From positions 1 to 64,000 of the forward strand of contig NZ_JAUJZH010000003.1 of NCBI RefSeq assembly GCF_030486595.1: a stretch of DNA of 64,000 bases, written 5' to 3'. The notes below the pieces were generated by a model. That model searched no databases and was not told the origin of the DNA. It saw nothing but the letters and a program-made list of their open reading frames with translations. Below, in pieces: positions 48,354 through 57,508 of this stretch (position 1 is its first letter; the number at the start of each line of letters is the position of its first letter). The translations under genes were made by a program, and so were the position numbers. The stretch is from Variovorax ginsengisoli (GTDB taxonomy: Bacteria > Pseudomonadota > Gammaproteobacteria > Burkholderiales > Burkholderiaceae_C).

Positions 48354-49429
48354 GCGACGCGCCTGTCTTCAACGAGCCCTTGCCGGAACCCGCATCGCGC
48401 GCGCCGGTGCCGGCTGCGTTGCCGCTCGGCCATTCGGCCGCGGCGGCGCTGCTGTCGCGGCTCGCGTTCGGCCTGCTGGCACTGGTGGCCGTGGTGGCCC
48501 TGCTGATGGCGCTCGCGCTGTGGCAGAAGGTCAGCGGCATGCAGGAGCAACTGGCCCGCCAGAGCGCGGATGCGCTGGCGCAATCGCTGGAGGCCCGCAC
48601 CCTGGCGCGCCAGGCGCAGGAGGTCGTGCGCGACACGGCCGCCCGGCTGGCGCTGGCCGAGACCCGGGTCGGCGAGGTGGCGCTGCAGCGCTCCCAGCTC
48701 GAGGAGCTGATGCAGAGCCTGTCGCGCTCGCGCGACGAGAACCTCGTGGTCGACATCGAGGCGGCCGTGCGGCTGGCCCTGCAGCAGGCCCAGGTCACCG
48801 GCAACGTGCAGCCGCTGCTGGCCGCGCTCAAGGCCGGCGACACGCGCATCGCCCGGGCCGGGCAACCGCGCCTGGCGCCGCTGCAGCGCGCCATGCAGCA
48901 TGACGCCGACCGGCTGCGCAGCAGCGCCAGCGCCGACAACGGCGAAGCGCTCCAGAAGCTCGACGAACTGATGCGCATGGTCGACGACCTGCCGGCGCTC
49001 AACGCCGTGGCGGCGCGCGGCGGCGGGCTCGACACCTTGCAGGTCGAGCCGCTGCCGGCCAATGCACCCTGGTGGCAGCGCTTCCTGATGATGGTGCGCA
49101 CCGAGGCCCGCTCGCTGCTGCGGGTGGGGCGCATCGAGCGGCCCGAGGCGGTGCTGCTGACGCCCGAACAGACTTTCTTCCTGCGCGAGAACCTCAAGCT
49201 CAAGCTGCTCAACGCCCGGCTGGCGCTGCTGTCGCGGCAGGTCGACACGGCGCGCGGCGAGATGGCGACCGTCTCGGCGGCGATCAACCGCTACTTCGAT
49301 CCGGCCTCGCGCCGGGTCCAGGCCGCGGCCACGCTGGTGCAGCAGGTGCAGGCGCAGATCCGCACCAGCGAGCCGCCACGGGTCGACGAGACCCTGGCCG
49401 CGCTCGCCACGGCGGCCGCAGGGCGCTAG
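48350..49429 (+). CDS. hemX: HemX-like membrane protein
   Basis: A 359-residue protein with a cytosolic proline/alanine-rich start and one membrane helix (LAFGLLALVAVVALLMALALW, about residues 38-58). A long predicted coiled coil (EQLARQSADALAQSLEARTLAR onward) and a periplasmic domain (NAPWWQRFLMMVRTEARSLLRVGRIERPEAV) follow. The domain shape and place between hemD and hemY match the HemX family of proteobacteria. Its annotation as uroporphyrinogen methyltransferase in some genomes is not supported, since no methyltransferase motif is present. It may scaffold heme enzymes. Confidence 0.88.
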   Translation: MSDAPVFNEPLPEPASRAPVPAALPLGHSAAAALLSRLAFGLLALVAVVALLMALALWQKVSGMQEQLARQSADALAQSLEARTLARQAQEVVRDTAARLALAETRVGEVALQRSQLEELMQSLSRSRDENLVVDIEAAVRLALQQAQVTGNVQPLLAALKAGDTRIARAGQPRLAPLQRAMQHDADRLRSSASADNGEALQKLDELMRMVDDLPALNAVAARGGGLDTLQVEPLPANAPWWQRFLMMVRTEARSLLRVGRIERPEAVLLTPEQTFFLRENLKLKLLNARLALLSRQVDTARGEMATVSAAINRYFDPASRRVQAAATLVQQVQAQIRTSEPPRVDETLAALATAAAGR

Positions 49430-49444
49430 GGCGGGCCCGAAGCC

Positions 49445-50728
49445 ATGCGCGCCGCCCTCTGGTTCCTGGCCCTGTTCGGCATCGCCGCCGCGGTGGCGCT
49501 GTTCGCCGGCAACAACCAGGGCACGATCACGGTCTTCTGGCCGCCCTGGCGGGTCGACCTGTCGCTGAACCTGGTGCTGCTGCTGTTGTTCGCCGCCTTC
49601 GTGCTGCTGCACCTGGCGCTGCGCGGATTGGCCGCCCTGTTCTCGCTGCCCAAGCAGGCGCGCCAGTGGCGGCTGCAGCAAAAGGAGCGTGCGCTGCATG
49701 CGGCGCTGCTCGATGCCGCGGCGCAGTTGCTTGCCGGGCGCTTCTCCAGGGCCCGCAAGGCGGCCCAGGCGGCGCTTTCGCAGGAGCGTCGGCTGGCCGC
49801 GCTCGACGCCCGCCTGCCGCAGGCGCTGCAGGTCCGCGTGATCGCGCACCTGCTGGCGGCCGAGAGCGCGCAATCGCTGCAGGACCGTCCGGCACGCGAT
49901 GCGCATCTGCAGCAGGCGCTCAACGAGAGCGCCGAGCGCGGCCCGCAGCTCTCGCCCGAAACGCGGGAAGGCGTGCAGCTGCGCGCGGCCCGCTGGGCGC
50001 TCGACGATCGCGATGCCCCGGCCGCCCTTGCGCGGCTCGGCGAGCTGCCGCAGGGCGCCCAGAGGCGTACGCTGGCACTGCGGCTGCGCCTGAAGGCGGC
50101 GCGCCAGGACCGGCGCACGCTGGAAGCACTCGAGACCGCCCGCCTGCTGGCCAAGCACCGGGCCTTCTCGGAGGCGGCGGCGCAGAGCATCGTGCGCGGC
50201 CTCGCCACCGAACTGCTGTCGGGTGCCCACGATCCGGCCCAGTTGCTGCGCGCCTGGAGCGAGTTCGAACCCTCGGAGCGAGAGATGCCCGAGATCGCCA
50301 TCCATGCGGCCCAGCGCATGGTGGCGCTGCGCGGCGACCTGACCTTGGCGCGGGCCTGGCTGCTGCCGGTCTGGGAGCGCATGGTCCAGCATCCGCAGGG
50401 CCTGGGCGAATCCTTGCGCGTGAAACTGGTCCGTGCGCTCGAAGCCGGCCTCGACTCGGTCGATGCCGACTGGCTGGCCCGCATCGAAGCCGCGCAGCGG
50501 AACAACCCGCGCGATGCCAACCTGCAGTACCTGGCCGGCATGGCCTGCATGAAGCGCCAGCTGTGGGGCAAGGCGCAACAGCTGCTCACGCAGGCCGGAT
50601 TGGCCCTGCAGGACACCAGCCTACATCGCAGGGCATGGCAGGCGCTGGCGCAGCTGGCCGAAGCGCGCGACGACGCTGACCAGGCATCGGCCGCCTGGAA
50701 ACGTGCGGCCCAAACAGAGAGTCCCTGA
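49445..50728 (+). CDS. hemY: HemY-like tetratricopeptide membrane protein
   Basis: A 427-residue inner-membrane protein of the proteobacterial HemY family, unrelated to protoporphyrinogen oxidase of Bacillus. Two N-terminal helices (LWFLALFGIAAAVALFAG and LVLLLLFAAFVLLHLALRGLAALF) enclose the family sequence NNQGTITVFWPPWRVDLSLNL. The rest is a helical tetratricopeptide-like array ending MACMKRQLWGKAQQLLTQAGLAL. It begins 15 bases after hemX and closes the heme operon. Its precise role in heme synthesis is unknown. Confidence 0.9.
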   Translation: MRAALWFLALFGIAAAVALFAGNNQGTITVFWPPWRVDLSLNLVLLLLFAAFVLLHLALRGLAALFSLPKQARQWRLQQKERALHAALLDAAAQLLAGRFSRARKAAQAALSQERRLAALDARLPQALQVRVIAHLLAAESAQSLQDRPARDAHLQQALNESAERGPQLSPETREGVQLRAARWALDDRDAPAALARLGELPQGAQRRTLALRLRLKAARQDRRTLEALETARLLAKHRAFSEAAAQSIVRGLATELLSGAHDPAQLLRAWSEFEPSEREMPEIAIHAAQRMVALRGDLTLARAWLLPVWERMVQHPQGLGESLRVKLVRALEAGLDSVDADWLARIEAAQRNNPRDANLQYLAGMACMKRQLWGKAQQLLTQAGLALQDTSLHRRAWQALAQLAEARDDADQASAAWKRAAQTESP

Positions 50729-50732
50729 GCGG

Positions 50733-50802
50733 GCGTGCTGCTGTTGGTTCTGCTGCTATTGAATCAATAGCACGCAAAACCGGGTCTTGCTGCGTTGCAA
50801 GA
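50733..50802. repeat. Nested palindromic intergenic element after hemY
   Basis: A perfect 9-bp inverted repeat tgctattga / tcaatagca with one central base (50754-50772) lies inside a wider pair gcgtgct (50733-50739) / agcacgc (50769-50775). A second hairpin, tcttgc-tgcgtt-gcaaga (50785-50802), follows, and tgctatt recurs at 50833-50839. It may end the hem operon transcript. The sequence style resembles dispersed palindromic repeats of Comamonadaceae genomes, which I recall but cannot verify here. Confidence 0.6.
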
Positions 50803-50892
50803 TCGTACCGGCTTGGAAAACGCCCGCAATCGTGCTATTTGGGCATCGTGTAGGACAATTTCTCTGACTTAAGCTCTAAGCCGACGAAGGGT

Positions 50893-50931
50893 TTGAAACC
50901 AGCGCCCATACTGATGTACAGTCGTAACTGT
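50893..50931 (+). promoter_or_regulatory. Possible promoter of the exopolysaccharide export genes
   Basis: ttgaaa (50893-50898) and tacagt (50917-50922), 18 bases apart, make a sigma-70-like pair. A start near 50930 would leave a leader of about 45 bases before the TTG at 50974. A small dyad, acagt-cgta-actgt (50918-50931), overlaps the -10 element and could be an operator. The region is AT-richer than its surroundings. The match to consensus is only partial. Confidence 0.35.
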
Positions 50932-50973
50932 TTGCAAAAGTATTCATTCCAGGGTCACGATGCGGAGCTGCAC

Positions 50974-52149
50974 TTGAAGCATTTTTTACTACATGTCGCG
51001 CTGCTGGCTTCGGTGGGCTTGCTGGTTCAAGGCTGCGCGCCGCTGGCGCCGGGCTTCAGTTCAGCGAGCAACGATGCTGCGGCAGCTGTGTCGCCTTCGG
51101 GCTTCTCCACTGCCGATATCGACCCGCCGCCAGCGGGTGCCTTGACCGAAATCACGCCCGAACTGATCCGGGCTCAACGCGCGGCCACTCAAGCAACGAC
51201 GCTCGGCCCCGAAGTGATGAAGCTGGTCGGCGAAACCGGCCCGTACCGGATCGGGCCCGGCGACGTGCTGGGCATCGCGGTCCTGGACCATCCGGAGATT
51301 TCCTACAGTTCGGGCGCCGCCCCTGCCCCTGCAAATGCCGGGGGTGATGGCGCCAGCGTCGCTGCTGCGCCCGGCTACATCGTGTCGACGACGGGCCAGT
51401 TGAGCTTTCCATATGCCGGCTCGTTAGTCGTTACGGGCATGACCATCGAGGAGGTGGAAGCAGCCCTCGTCAAGCGCCTGTCGCGCGTCTTCCGGGACCC
51501 GCAGCTGAGCGTTCGCGTCAACGCCTTCCGTAGCAAGCGAGCCTACATGGACGGTGAAATCCGGACACCGGGCCTGATGCTGTTCAGCGACATCCCGATG
51601 ACGCTCGCGGAGGCGCTCAACCGCGCCGGCGGCGTGTCTCCCAACGGCGACCGCTCCGCCGTCATGCTCACGCGCGACGGCAAGATGACGCAGCTCAATC
51701 TGCTGGCGATGGCGGATGCCGGCATCGACCCCAGCCGCATTCCCCTGAAGCCGGGCGACATGCTGTACGTGCGCAGCCGCGAAGAAAGCAAGGTCGTGGT
51801 GATGGGTGAGGTGACGAATCAAATGGGCGTCCTGATGCGCAATGGCCGGCTCAGCCTGAGCGATGCCTTGATCGAGGTGGGCGGCGTCAATCTGACCACG
51901 GCCAATCCGCTGCAGATCTATGTGATTCGCAACGAAGCGAAGGGCGGCCAGTCGATCTTCCATCTCAACGCACGCACGCCGACGGCCATCGCCATGGCCG
52001 ATGGCTTCGCCCTCCGGCCGAAGGACGTGGTCTATGTCGATCCGGTGCCGCTGGTGCAGTGGAACCGGGTGCTGAACCTGATCCTGCCGACGACCGCGTA
52101 CGGGTATTCGTATCTCTATCGCGGCGGCACCACCTCCGGGACTCGATAG
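50974..52149 (+). CDS. wza: Polysaccharide export outer-membrane lipoprotein (Wza/EpsA-like)
   Basis: A 391-residue outer-membrane polysaccharide export protein. A signal peptide with lipobox (LLASVGLLVQGC) is followed by the poly-export domain (GPYRIGPGDVLGIAVLDHPEI, VSTTGQLSFPYAGSLVVTGMTIEEVEAALVKRL). Two SLBB repeats (KRAYMDGEIRTPG..., KVVVMGEVTNQMGVL...) and a C-terminal segment follow. TTG 50974 is chosen because ggag lies 6 bases upstream and the lipoprotein leader then has normal length. An in-frame ATG at 50914 gives an implausibly long leader. First gene of the wza-wzb-wzc unit. Confidence 0.92.
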   Translation: MKHFLLHVALLASVGLLVQGCAPLAPGFSSASNDAAAAVSPSGFSTADIDPPPAGALTEITPELIRAQRAATQATTLGPEVMKLVGETGPYRIGPGDVLGIAVLDHPEISYSSGAAPAPANAGGDGASVAAAPGYIVSTTGQLSFPYAGSLVVTGMTIEEVEAALVKRLSRVFRDPQLSVRVNAFRSKRAYMDGEIRTPGLMLFSDIPMTLAEALNRAGGVSPNGDRSAVMLTRDGKMTQLNLLAMADAGIDPSRIPLKPGDMLYVRSREESKVVVMGEVTNQMGVLMRNGRLSLSDALIEVGGVNLTTANPLQIYVIRNEAKGGQSIFHLNARTPTAIAMADGFALRPKDVVYVDPVPLVQWNRVLNLILPTTAYGYSYLYRGGTTSGTR

Positions 52150-52159
52150 CGGACCGATC

Positions 52160-52606
52160 GTGACCATCAGGAACATCCTTGTCGTGTGTATCGGGAACAT
52201 CTGCCGCAGTCCGATGGCCGAAGGCCTGCTCACCGCCGCGCTGCCCGACGCGCAGGTCGCGTCCGCGGGGCTGGCCGCCATGGTGGGGGAGCCGGCGGAC
52301 GAAATCGCCCGCGACCTGATGAGCCAGCGCGGCATTTCCATCGAATCGCATCGCGCGAAACAGATCGGCCTCGATGCCTGCCAGCGCGCCGACCTGATCC
52401 TTGTCATGGACGGCATGCAGCGCCGGTCGGTCGAGGAGCGCTACCTGTTTGCCGCCGGCAAGGTATTTCGCCTGTGTGAGTTCAGCGATCAGGACGTGCC
52501 GGACCCGTATGGTGCCGGTCGCGCCTCTTTCGAGCGTGCGCTGACGCTCATCGAAGACGGCACCCAGCAATGGGTCCAACGCATTTCAAGAGTATCCAGT
52601 CGATGA
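52160..52606 (+). CDS. wzb: Low-molecular-weight protein tyrosine phosphatase (Wzb/EpsP-like)
   Basis: A 148-residue phosphatase. The P-loop CIGNICRS gives the CX5R signature with nucleophile Cys10 and Arg16. The general-acid Asp is in DQDVPDPYGAG. It dephosphorylates the tyrosine-rich tail of the partner kinase encoded next and so controls polymer export. The start is GTG at 52160. Its TGA overlaps the ATG of the kinase gene (ATGA), so the two are translationally coupled. Confidence 0.95.
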   Translation: MTIRNILVVCIGNICRSPMAEGLLTAALPDAQVASAGLAAMVGEPADEIARDLMSQRGISIESHRAKQIGLDACQRADLILVMDGMQRRSVEERYLFAAGKVFRLCEFSDQDVPDPYGAGRASFERALTLIEDGTQQWVQRISRVSSR

Positions 52607-54855
52607 ATTCCACACTCACCCCCAAATCCAATCCCAGTTCGTTCGATACGGCGGAGGAGCAGGATTTCAATATCGGGCACTACCTCGAAGTGCTGGTGGC
52701 GAACAAGTGGCTCATCGCCTTCATCACGCTGATCGTCTTCCTGGGCGGCGTGGCGTATGCACTGCTCGAACGGCCGGTCTATGAGTCCAACCTGGTGATC
52801 CAGGTGGAAGATCCCGAAGGCAACAAGGGGATCTTGAGCGAAGCCGGCGGCGCCCTGTTCGACGTGAAGACGCCGGGCACCGCAGAAATGGAAATCATCC
52901 GGTCGCGCATGATCGCCGGCAAGGCGGTCGAGGCGATCAAGCTCTACATCGATGCCAGCCCGCGCTATGTCCCCTATGTCGGTGGCTGGCTGGCGCGGCG
53001 ATCGACGGGGCTCTCCGACCCCGGATTCCTCGGCTTCGGCGGCTATGTGTCGGGGCGTGAACTGATCGAGGTGTCGCAGTTCGATGTTCCGAAAGCGCTG
53101 GAGGGCTCGCTCTTCACGGTGACCGCCCAGGAAGGCGGCCAGTTCACGCTGGCCTCGCCGATGCTGTCGAAGCCGTTGAGCGGCACGGTCGGCACGCCGC
53201 TGAAGGCGCAGACAGCGGCCGGGCCGATCGATCTCACGATCAGCCGGCTGGCCGGCAAGCCGGGCGCCGAGTTCAACCTGCAGCGTCTTGGCACGCTGCC
53301 GACCACGCTCGGTTTGCAGGCCGGGCTCGGATTGAGCGAACGCGGCAAGTCCTCGGGCATCATCAACGTGACGCTGCAGGACAACAATCCCGACCGGGCG
53401 GCGCAGATCCTGAATGCCGTCGGTGAGCAGTACGTGCTGCAGAACGTCGAGCGCAAGGCGGCCGAAGCGCGCAAGACGCTGGCCTTCCTGGACGTCCAGC
53501 TGCCCCAGTACAAGCGCCAGATGGAAGCGGCCGAAGAAACCTACAACCGCTTCCGGAACCAGAAGGGGGTGGTCTCCTTCACCGAGGAGGCGTCGTCGGT
53601 CCTGACCCAGGCGGTCGACCGCCAGAGCAAATTGCTGGACGCCGAGCAGCGTCGACGGGAACTCGAAGCGCGCTTCACCTCCAATCATCCGTTGGTGCAG
53701 ACGCTGGATGGCCAGATCGCGGCGCTGCGCTCGGACATCGCCAACATCCAGACCCGAATCAAGGGGCTGCCTGCCCTCCAACAGGAAGCGGTGCGCATGG
53801 AGCGCGACGTCAGGGTGAACACCGAGCTCTATCAGTCCCTGCTCAACAACGCCATGCAGCTGCGGCTGGTCAAGGAGGGCAAGGTGGGCAATGTACGGGT
53901 GCTCGACGAGGCGATTCCGCCGGCATTGCCGATCAAGCCGAACCGCCAGGTCATCATCGCCTCGGCCTTGGCACTGGGCCTGTTCCTCGGCGTCTGCGCC
54001 GCCTTCCTGCGAAACGCCTTCGTCGAGCAGCGCCTGCGGGATCCGCACGAGGTCGAGGCCGACATCGGCCTGCCCGTGTTCTCGACCATTCCCTTGAGCC
54101 CGGCGCAGGAGGCGATCGCGGCGCGGCGCCTGAGCGGCGCGACCGGGGTGCGCCTGCTGACGATCGAGAAGGCCGACGATCCGGCCGTCGAAAGCCTGCG
54201 CAGCCTGCGAACCGCCATGCAGTTCGCGATGCTCGAATCCCCCAACAACCGGGTGCTCATCACCGGACCGACGCCGGGCGTGGGCAAGAGCTTCGTCGCC
54301 GCCAATTTCGCTGCACTGATGGCCGCGGCCGGTCGCCGCACGCTGTTGATCGACGCTGACCTGCGGCGCGGCCACACGCATCAGTACTTCGGCCTGCAGC
54401 GCCATGGAGGCCTTTCCGAGTTGATCGCCGGCAGCTTGACGATCCAGCAGACCGTGCACCGCCAGGTGGTGCCCAGCCTGGACTTCCTGGCGACCGGCCA
54501 GTTGCCGCCGAACCCCGCCGAACTGCTGGTGTCGGACTCGTTCAAGTCGACCCTCGAACGCCTCTCCGAGCAGTACGACCTGGTGGTCATCGACGCGCCG
54601 CCGGTGCTGGTCGCCGCCGACACCAGCACGGTGGCGACGCATGTGGGCACCGTGCTGCTGGTGGCGCGCGCCAACCTGTCGACGATGGGCGAGCTGAAGG
54701 AGAGCACCCGACGCCTCGCCATGGGCGGCAAGGCGGCGACCGGCGTGCTGCTCAACGGCATGAACGTCAATCGCAGGACCTACGCCGCCTACAAGTACGG
54801 CCGCTACCGCTACACCAGCTACAACTACGAGAGCATCCTGCCCGAAGAGCAGTAG
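52603..54855 (+). CDS. wzc: Polysaccharide co-polymerase / BY-type tyrosine kinase (Wzc/EpsB-like)
   Basis: A 750-residue inner-membrane protein. The Wzz domain begins IGHYLEVLVANKWLIAFITLIVFLGG (first helix). A periplasmic coiled coil and a second helix (VIIASALALGLFLGVCAAFL, about residue 450) precede the cytosolic kinase. Walker A is GPTPGVGKS (about 555-563), Walker A' is LLIDADLRRG and Walker B is LVVIDAPP. The C-terminal tyrosine cluster (YAAYKYGRYRYTSYNY) is the autophosphorylation tail acted on by the upstream phosphatase. ATG 52603 is chosen over 52570 for the ATGA coupling. Confidence 0.95.
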   Translation: MNSTLTPKSNPSSFDTAEEQDFNIGHYLEVLVANKWLIAFITLIVFLGGVAYALLERPVYESNLVIQVEDPEGNKGILSEAGGALFDVKTPGTAEMEIIRSRMIAGKAVEAIKLYIDASPRYVPYVGGWLARRSTGLSDPGFLGFGGYVSGRELIEVSQFDVPKALEGSLFTVTAQEGGQFTLASPMLSKPLSGTVGTPLKAQTAAGPIDLTISRLAGKPGAEFNLQRLGTLPTTLGLQAGLGLSERGKSSGIINVTLQDNNPDRAAQILNAVGEQYVLQNVERKAAEARKTLAFLDVQLPQYKRQMEAAEETYNRFRNQKGVVSFTEEASSVLTQAVDRQSKLLDAEQRRRELEARFTSNHPLVQTLDGQIAALRSDIANIQTRIKGLPALQQEAVRMERDVRVNTELYQSLLNNAMQLRLVKEGKVGNVRVLDEAIPPALPIKPNRQVIIASALALGLFLGVCAAFLRNAFVEQRLRDPHEVEADIGLPVFSTIPLSPAQEAIAARRLSGATGVRLLTIEKADDPAVESLRSLRTAMQFAMLESPNNRVLITGPTPGVGKSFVAANFAALMAAAGRRTLLIDADLRRGHTHQYFGLQRHGGLSELIAGSLTIQQTVHRQVVPSLDFLATGQLPPNPAELLVSDSFKSTLERLSEQYDLVVIDAPPVLVAADTSTVATHVGTVLLVARANLSTMGELKESTRRLAMGGKAATGVLLNGMNVNRRTYAAYKYGRYRYTSYNYESILPEEQ

Positions 54856-54904
54856 CTCGCGCCCCCCAGGTTGCCCGGTACTTCGTGTCCGGGCGCCTCG
54901 AGTC

Positions 54905-54957
54905 GCTGCCAGAGGCAGCGGCCCTTCGGAGCCGTCCAAGCCTGCGCAGGCAGGCTT
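54905..54957. terminator. Tandem stem-loops between the converging exopolysaccharide units
   Basis: In the 179 bases between wzc and the convergent glycosyltransferase gene there are two perfect hairpins: gctgcc-aga-ggcagc (54905-54919) and aagcctgc-gcag-gcaggctt (54938-54957). The palindrome agccgcggct lies just after. The region is very GC rich with no coding sign. It probably blocks readthrough in both directions. Confidence 0.5.
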
Positions 54958-55034
54958 GCAGCCGCGGCTCCTCAGCCCCCTACCGGGGGCAGCACCAGCG
55001 GCCCGGCAGAGCCGGTTCCGCGGTGTTTCTGCAG

Positions 55035-56291
55035 CTAGAGCCGGACTTCGCCGGCTCTTCTTGTTGCGGGGATGCCGATGCAGGCTTCGAGGTCCTTCTC
55101 GAAGCGGGCGAGCACGGCGTCGCGGTCGAAGTTGGCTTCGGCGAAGGCGCGGGCGCGCAGGCTCAGTTCGCGGCGCAGATCGGGCTGGGAGGCCAGCGTC
55201 AGCACCGCATCCGCGAAAGCGCGGACGTCGTCCGGGGCCACGGCGATGCCGCATTGCGAAGCGACCTTGCCGAGTTCGGTTTCGGGCCTCGCGCCGGCGA
55301 CCACCGGGCGGCCGCTGCTGAGCATGCCGGTGAGCTTGGACGGCATCACGAGGTCGGCGGCGTCCGCGCGCTGCGGCAGCAGATGGATGTCGGCAAGGCC
55401 CAGCAGGTCGCCCAGGCGCTCGACCGGCTGCAAGTCGAGGAAGCGCACGTTCGCGAGCTTCTCGCAGCGCTGCATCAGGTCGGCGCGGCCGGCGCCGTTG
55501 CCGCAAAACACGAACTCCAGACCAGGCCGCCCCTGCAGCAGCTGCGCCATCTCGGCCAGCAGCTCGAGGCCCTGCTTGGCGCCCATGTTGCCCGAATAGA
55601 GCGCCACCACGGCATCGTGCGCGATGCCCAGTTCGGCGCGATAGGGGCTGGCCACCCGCAGCGGCTGCACCGCCGACACGTCGGCCCAGTTCGGCAGCGA
55701 GACCAGCCGCGCGGCTTCGGTGCCCTTGCTGCTGGCGCGCTCCATCATGCGCGAGGAGATGGTCGAGATGCGATCGAAGCGCCGCATCAGGCCGCGCTCC
55801 GTCGCGGCCACGATCGAGCGCACGCGGTCGCCCTTGAGCAGGCCGAGCTCGAAGGCCGCGTCGACCTCGTAGTCCTGAATGTGCAGCCACGCCTTCGCCG
55901 AGCGCAGCCGGGCGAAGGCCAGCGCCGCCGGCGAGCAGAACAGCGGCGGCTCGGTCACCCACACGACGTCGGGTTTCCAGCGCCATTGGGCAAGCAGCGT
56001 GGGCAGGCTCGACAGCGCGAAGCTCGCCAGGTGGACCAGTCGCTTCAACCCGGTCACCTTGCGCGGCACCCACAGCGGCGTGCGAAAGACGGTGGCGCCG
56101 TGCCAGTCCTCGCGGGCGTAACGCGATCCGCTGTAGCCCGGCCGGACCGACCAATCCGGGTAGTAGGGCGGGGCCGTCACGACGCGGACCTCGTGCCCCC
56201 TGGCTGCGAGCCAGGCCACCATCTCGCCTGTGTACTTGCCGATCCCGGTCAGTTCCGGTGCGAAGTTGATTCCGTAGACGAGTAGTTTCAT
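55035..56291 (-). CDS. WcaI-type glycosyltransferase (GT4)
   Basis: A 418-residue GT-B enzyme closely resembling the colanic-acid enzyme WcaI. The N-terminal half shows LLVYGINFAPELTGIGKYTGEMVAWLAARGHEV and VTAPPYYPDWSV. The second Rossmann domain has VALYSGNMGAKQGLELL, VFCGNGAGR, DIHLLPQRADAADLVMPSKLTGMLSSGRPVVAG (donor-site E/K region). It probably adds fucose or another sugar to the lipid-linked repeat at the cytosolic face. Its start overlaps the previous gene's stop (ATGA). It is the last gene of the leftward chain. Confidence 0.9.
   Translation of the reverse strand: MKLLVYGINFAPELTGIGKYTGEMVAWLAARGHEVRVVTAPPYYPDWSVRPGYSGSRYAREDWHGATVFRTPLWVPRKVTGLKRLVHLASFALSSLPTLLAQWRWKPDVVWVTEPPLFCSPAALAFARLRSAKAWLHIQDYEVDAAFELGLLKGDRVRSIVAATERGLMRRFDRISTISSRMMERASSKGTEAARLVSLPNWADVSAVQPLRVASPYRAELGIAHDAVVALYSGNMGAKQGLELLAEMAQLLQGRPGLEFVFCGNGAGRADLMQRCEKLANVRFLDLQPVERLGDLLGLADIHLLPQRADAADLVMPSKLTGMLSSGRPVVAGARPETELGKVASQCGIAVAPDDVRAFADAVLTLASQPDLRRELSLRARAFAEANFDRDAVLARFEKDLEACIGIPATRRAGEVRL
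55037..55058 (+). terminator. Intrinsic terminator for the wza-wzb-wzc unit, inside the convergent gene end
   Basis: A perfect 8-bp stem agagccgg / ccggctct with a 6-base loop (acttcg) is followed on the plus strand by a T-rich stretch (tcttgtt). It overlaps the stop codon and last codons of the convergent WcaI-like gene, so the rightward transcript would end just inside that gene. Confidence 0.6.
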
Positions 56292-57508
56292 TGACTCTCG
56301 GGCAGCATGGCGGCCTTGGCTGGGCGAGCATCCGCCGGTGCAGCGCTGCCCGGCCCCGGCGCTCGTTCGCTGACGATCCGGACCAGGGTCTGCGCGACCT
56401 GCTCGACCTGGAAGCGATCGCGGAACGACCGCCGCGCCGCGAGCCGCATGGCGGCGACCTCGGTCGGCGACAGCGCCAGCCAGCGCTGCAGCGTGTCGAC
56501 GGTGCCGGCCAATGTGTCCGGGGCCACCAGGCCGGCGCCGTCCTGCACGATCTCGCGCCAGATGTTGACCTTGTCGCTGATCAAGACGGGCTTTCCGCAG
56601 GCCAGCGCCTCGACCACGGCGATGCCGAAGTTTTCCTGGTGCGAGGGCAGGCAGAACGCGTCCGCCGAATGGAAAGCGCCCCATTTGAGGTCGCCCTGCA
56701 GCATGCCGGTCCAGGTGATCCGCCCTGCCACGCCGAGCTCGGTGGCGCGATTCTGCAGTTGCGCGACCAGGCGCTTGTCGCCTGGCCCGGCCATCACGAG
56801 TTGGAGTTCCGGCGATTCGGTGGCGACACGGGCGAATGCGTCGACCAGCAGGTCGCCGCCCTTTTTTTCGTGGATGCGGCCGAGATACAGCAGCGAGCGC
56901 TTGCCGCGAAGCTCGGGAAAGCGGGCCAGGAAGGCTTCGCTCAGCGCGGCGGCATCCGAAGGCGGCTCGGAGGTGCCGTACGAGCCGACCACTTCCCGGG
57001 CGCGGTAGAGCCAGAAGGACTGGCGAGCGAGCAGGCGTTCTTCCTCGCAGGTGAAGATCACTGCCGCGGCATCGCGCAGCACGCGGTACTCCGCCCAGGG
57101 CCAGTAGAGCCACTTCTTCAGGTGCTTGAGCGGATATCGCCGCTTGAACCACGGATCGAGCATGCCGTGGGTGTAGACGAAATAGGGGGTGGGCGCCGAA
57201 CGCAGGGCCCGCCAGGCCGCGAAGCCGGCGTACTGCCAAAGGCCGTTGACGATCACCGCGTCGTAGCGGCCCGCGTGCGCGCGCAGCCACGCGACCGCGT
57301 CGGGGTTGTACTGGTAGGCGCCGCGCGAAGGGCCCAGCGCATGGAGCGGTGCCGGGCAATCGCGAACCCAGGGTGCAGCCGGATCGTCGAGCGAAACCAG
57401 CTCGCTCTCGTGGCCGAGCGCCACCAGTGCCTCATGGATGCGAAGCACGCCTTCGATCGGTCCGCCGGCGCGAGGATCGACCTTGGTGATCAGGTGCAGC
57501 AATCTCAC
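56288..57508 (-). CDS. Glycosyltransferase family 4
   Basis: A 406-residue GT-B transferase. It opens RLLHLITKVDPRAGGPIEGVLRIHEALVALGHE, with YTHGMLDPWFKRRYPLKHLKKWLYW in the acceptor half. The donor half contains LLYLGRIHEKKGGDLLVDAF, LVMAGPGD and the E-x7-E type site SHQENFGIAVVEALACGKPVLIS. The start is GTG 57508, overlapping the membrane-protein stop as GTGA, with no clear ribosome-binding site of its own. It is likely one of the repeat-unit assembly enzymes; the sugar is unknown. Confidence 0.9.
   Translation of the reverse strand: MRLLHLITKVDPRAGGPIEGVLRIHEALVALGHESELVSLDDPAAPWVRDCPAPLHALGPSRGAYQYNPDAVAWLRAHAGRYDAVIVNGLWQYAGFAAWRALRSAPTPYFVYTHGMLDPWFKRRYPLKHLKKWLYWPWAEYRVLRDAAAVIFTCEEERLLARQSFWLYRAREVVGSYGTSEPPSDAAALSEAFLARFPELRGKRSLLYLGRIHEKKGGDLLVDAFARVATESPELQLVMAGPGDKRLVAQLQNRATELGVAGRITWTGMLQGDLKWGAFHSADAFCLPSHQENFGIAVVEALACGKPVLISDKVNIWREIVQDGAGLVAPDTLAGTVDTLQRWLALSPTEVAAMRLAARRSFRDRFQVEQVAQTLVRIVSERAPGPGSAAPADARPAKAAMLPESQ

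Noticed and set aside
48350..49429. HemX as a uroporphyrinogen-III C-methyltransferase
   Set aside because: The sequence is a single-helix coiled-coil protein with no SAM-binding motif.
52607..56331. Long minus-strand frame opposite wzc and continuing into the WcaI-like region
   Set aside because: wzc on the plus strand has full kinase and Wzz motifs. The minus frame has no family features.
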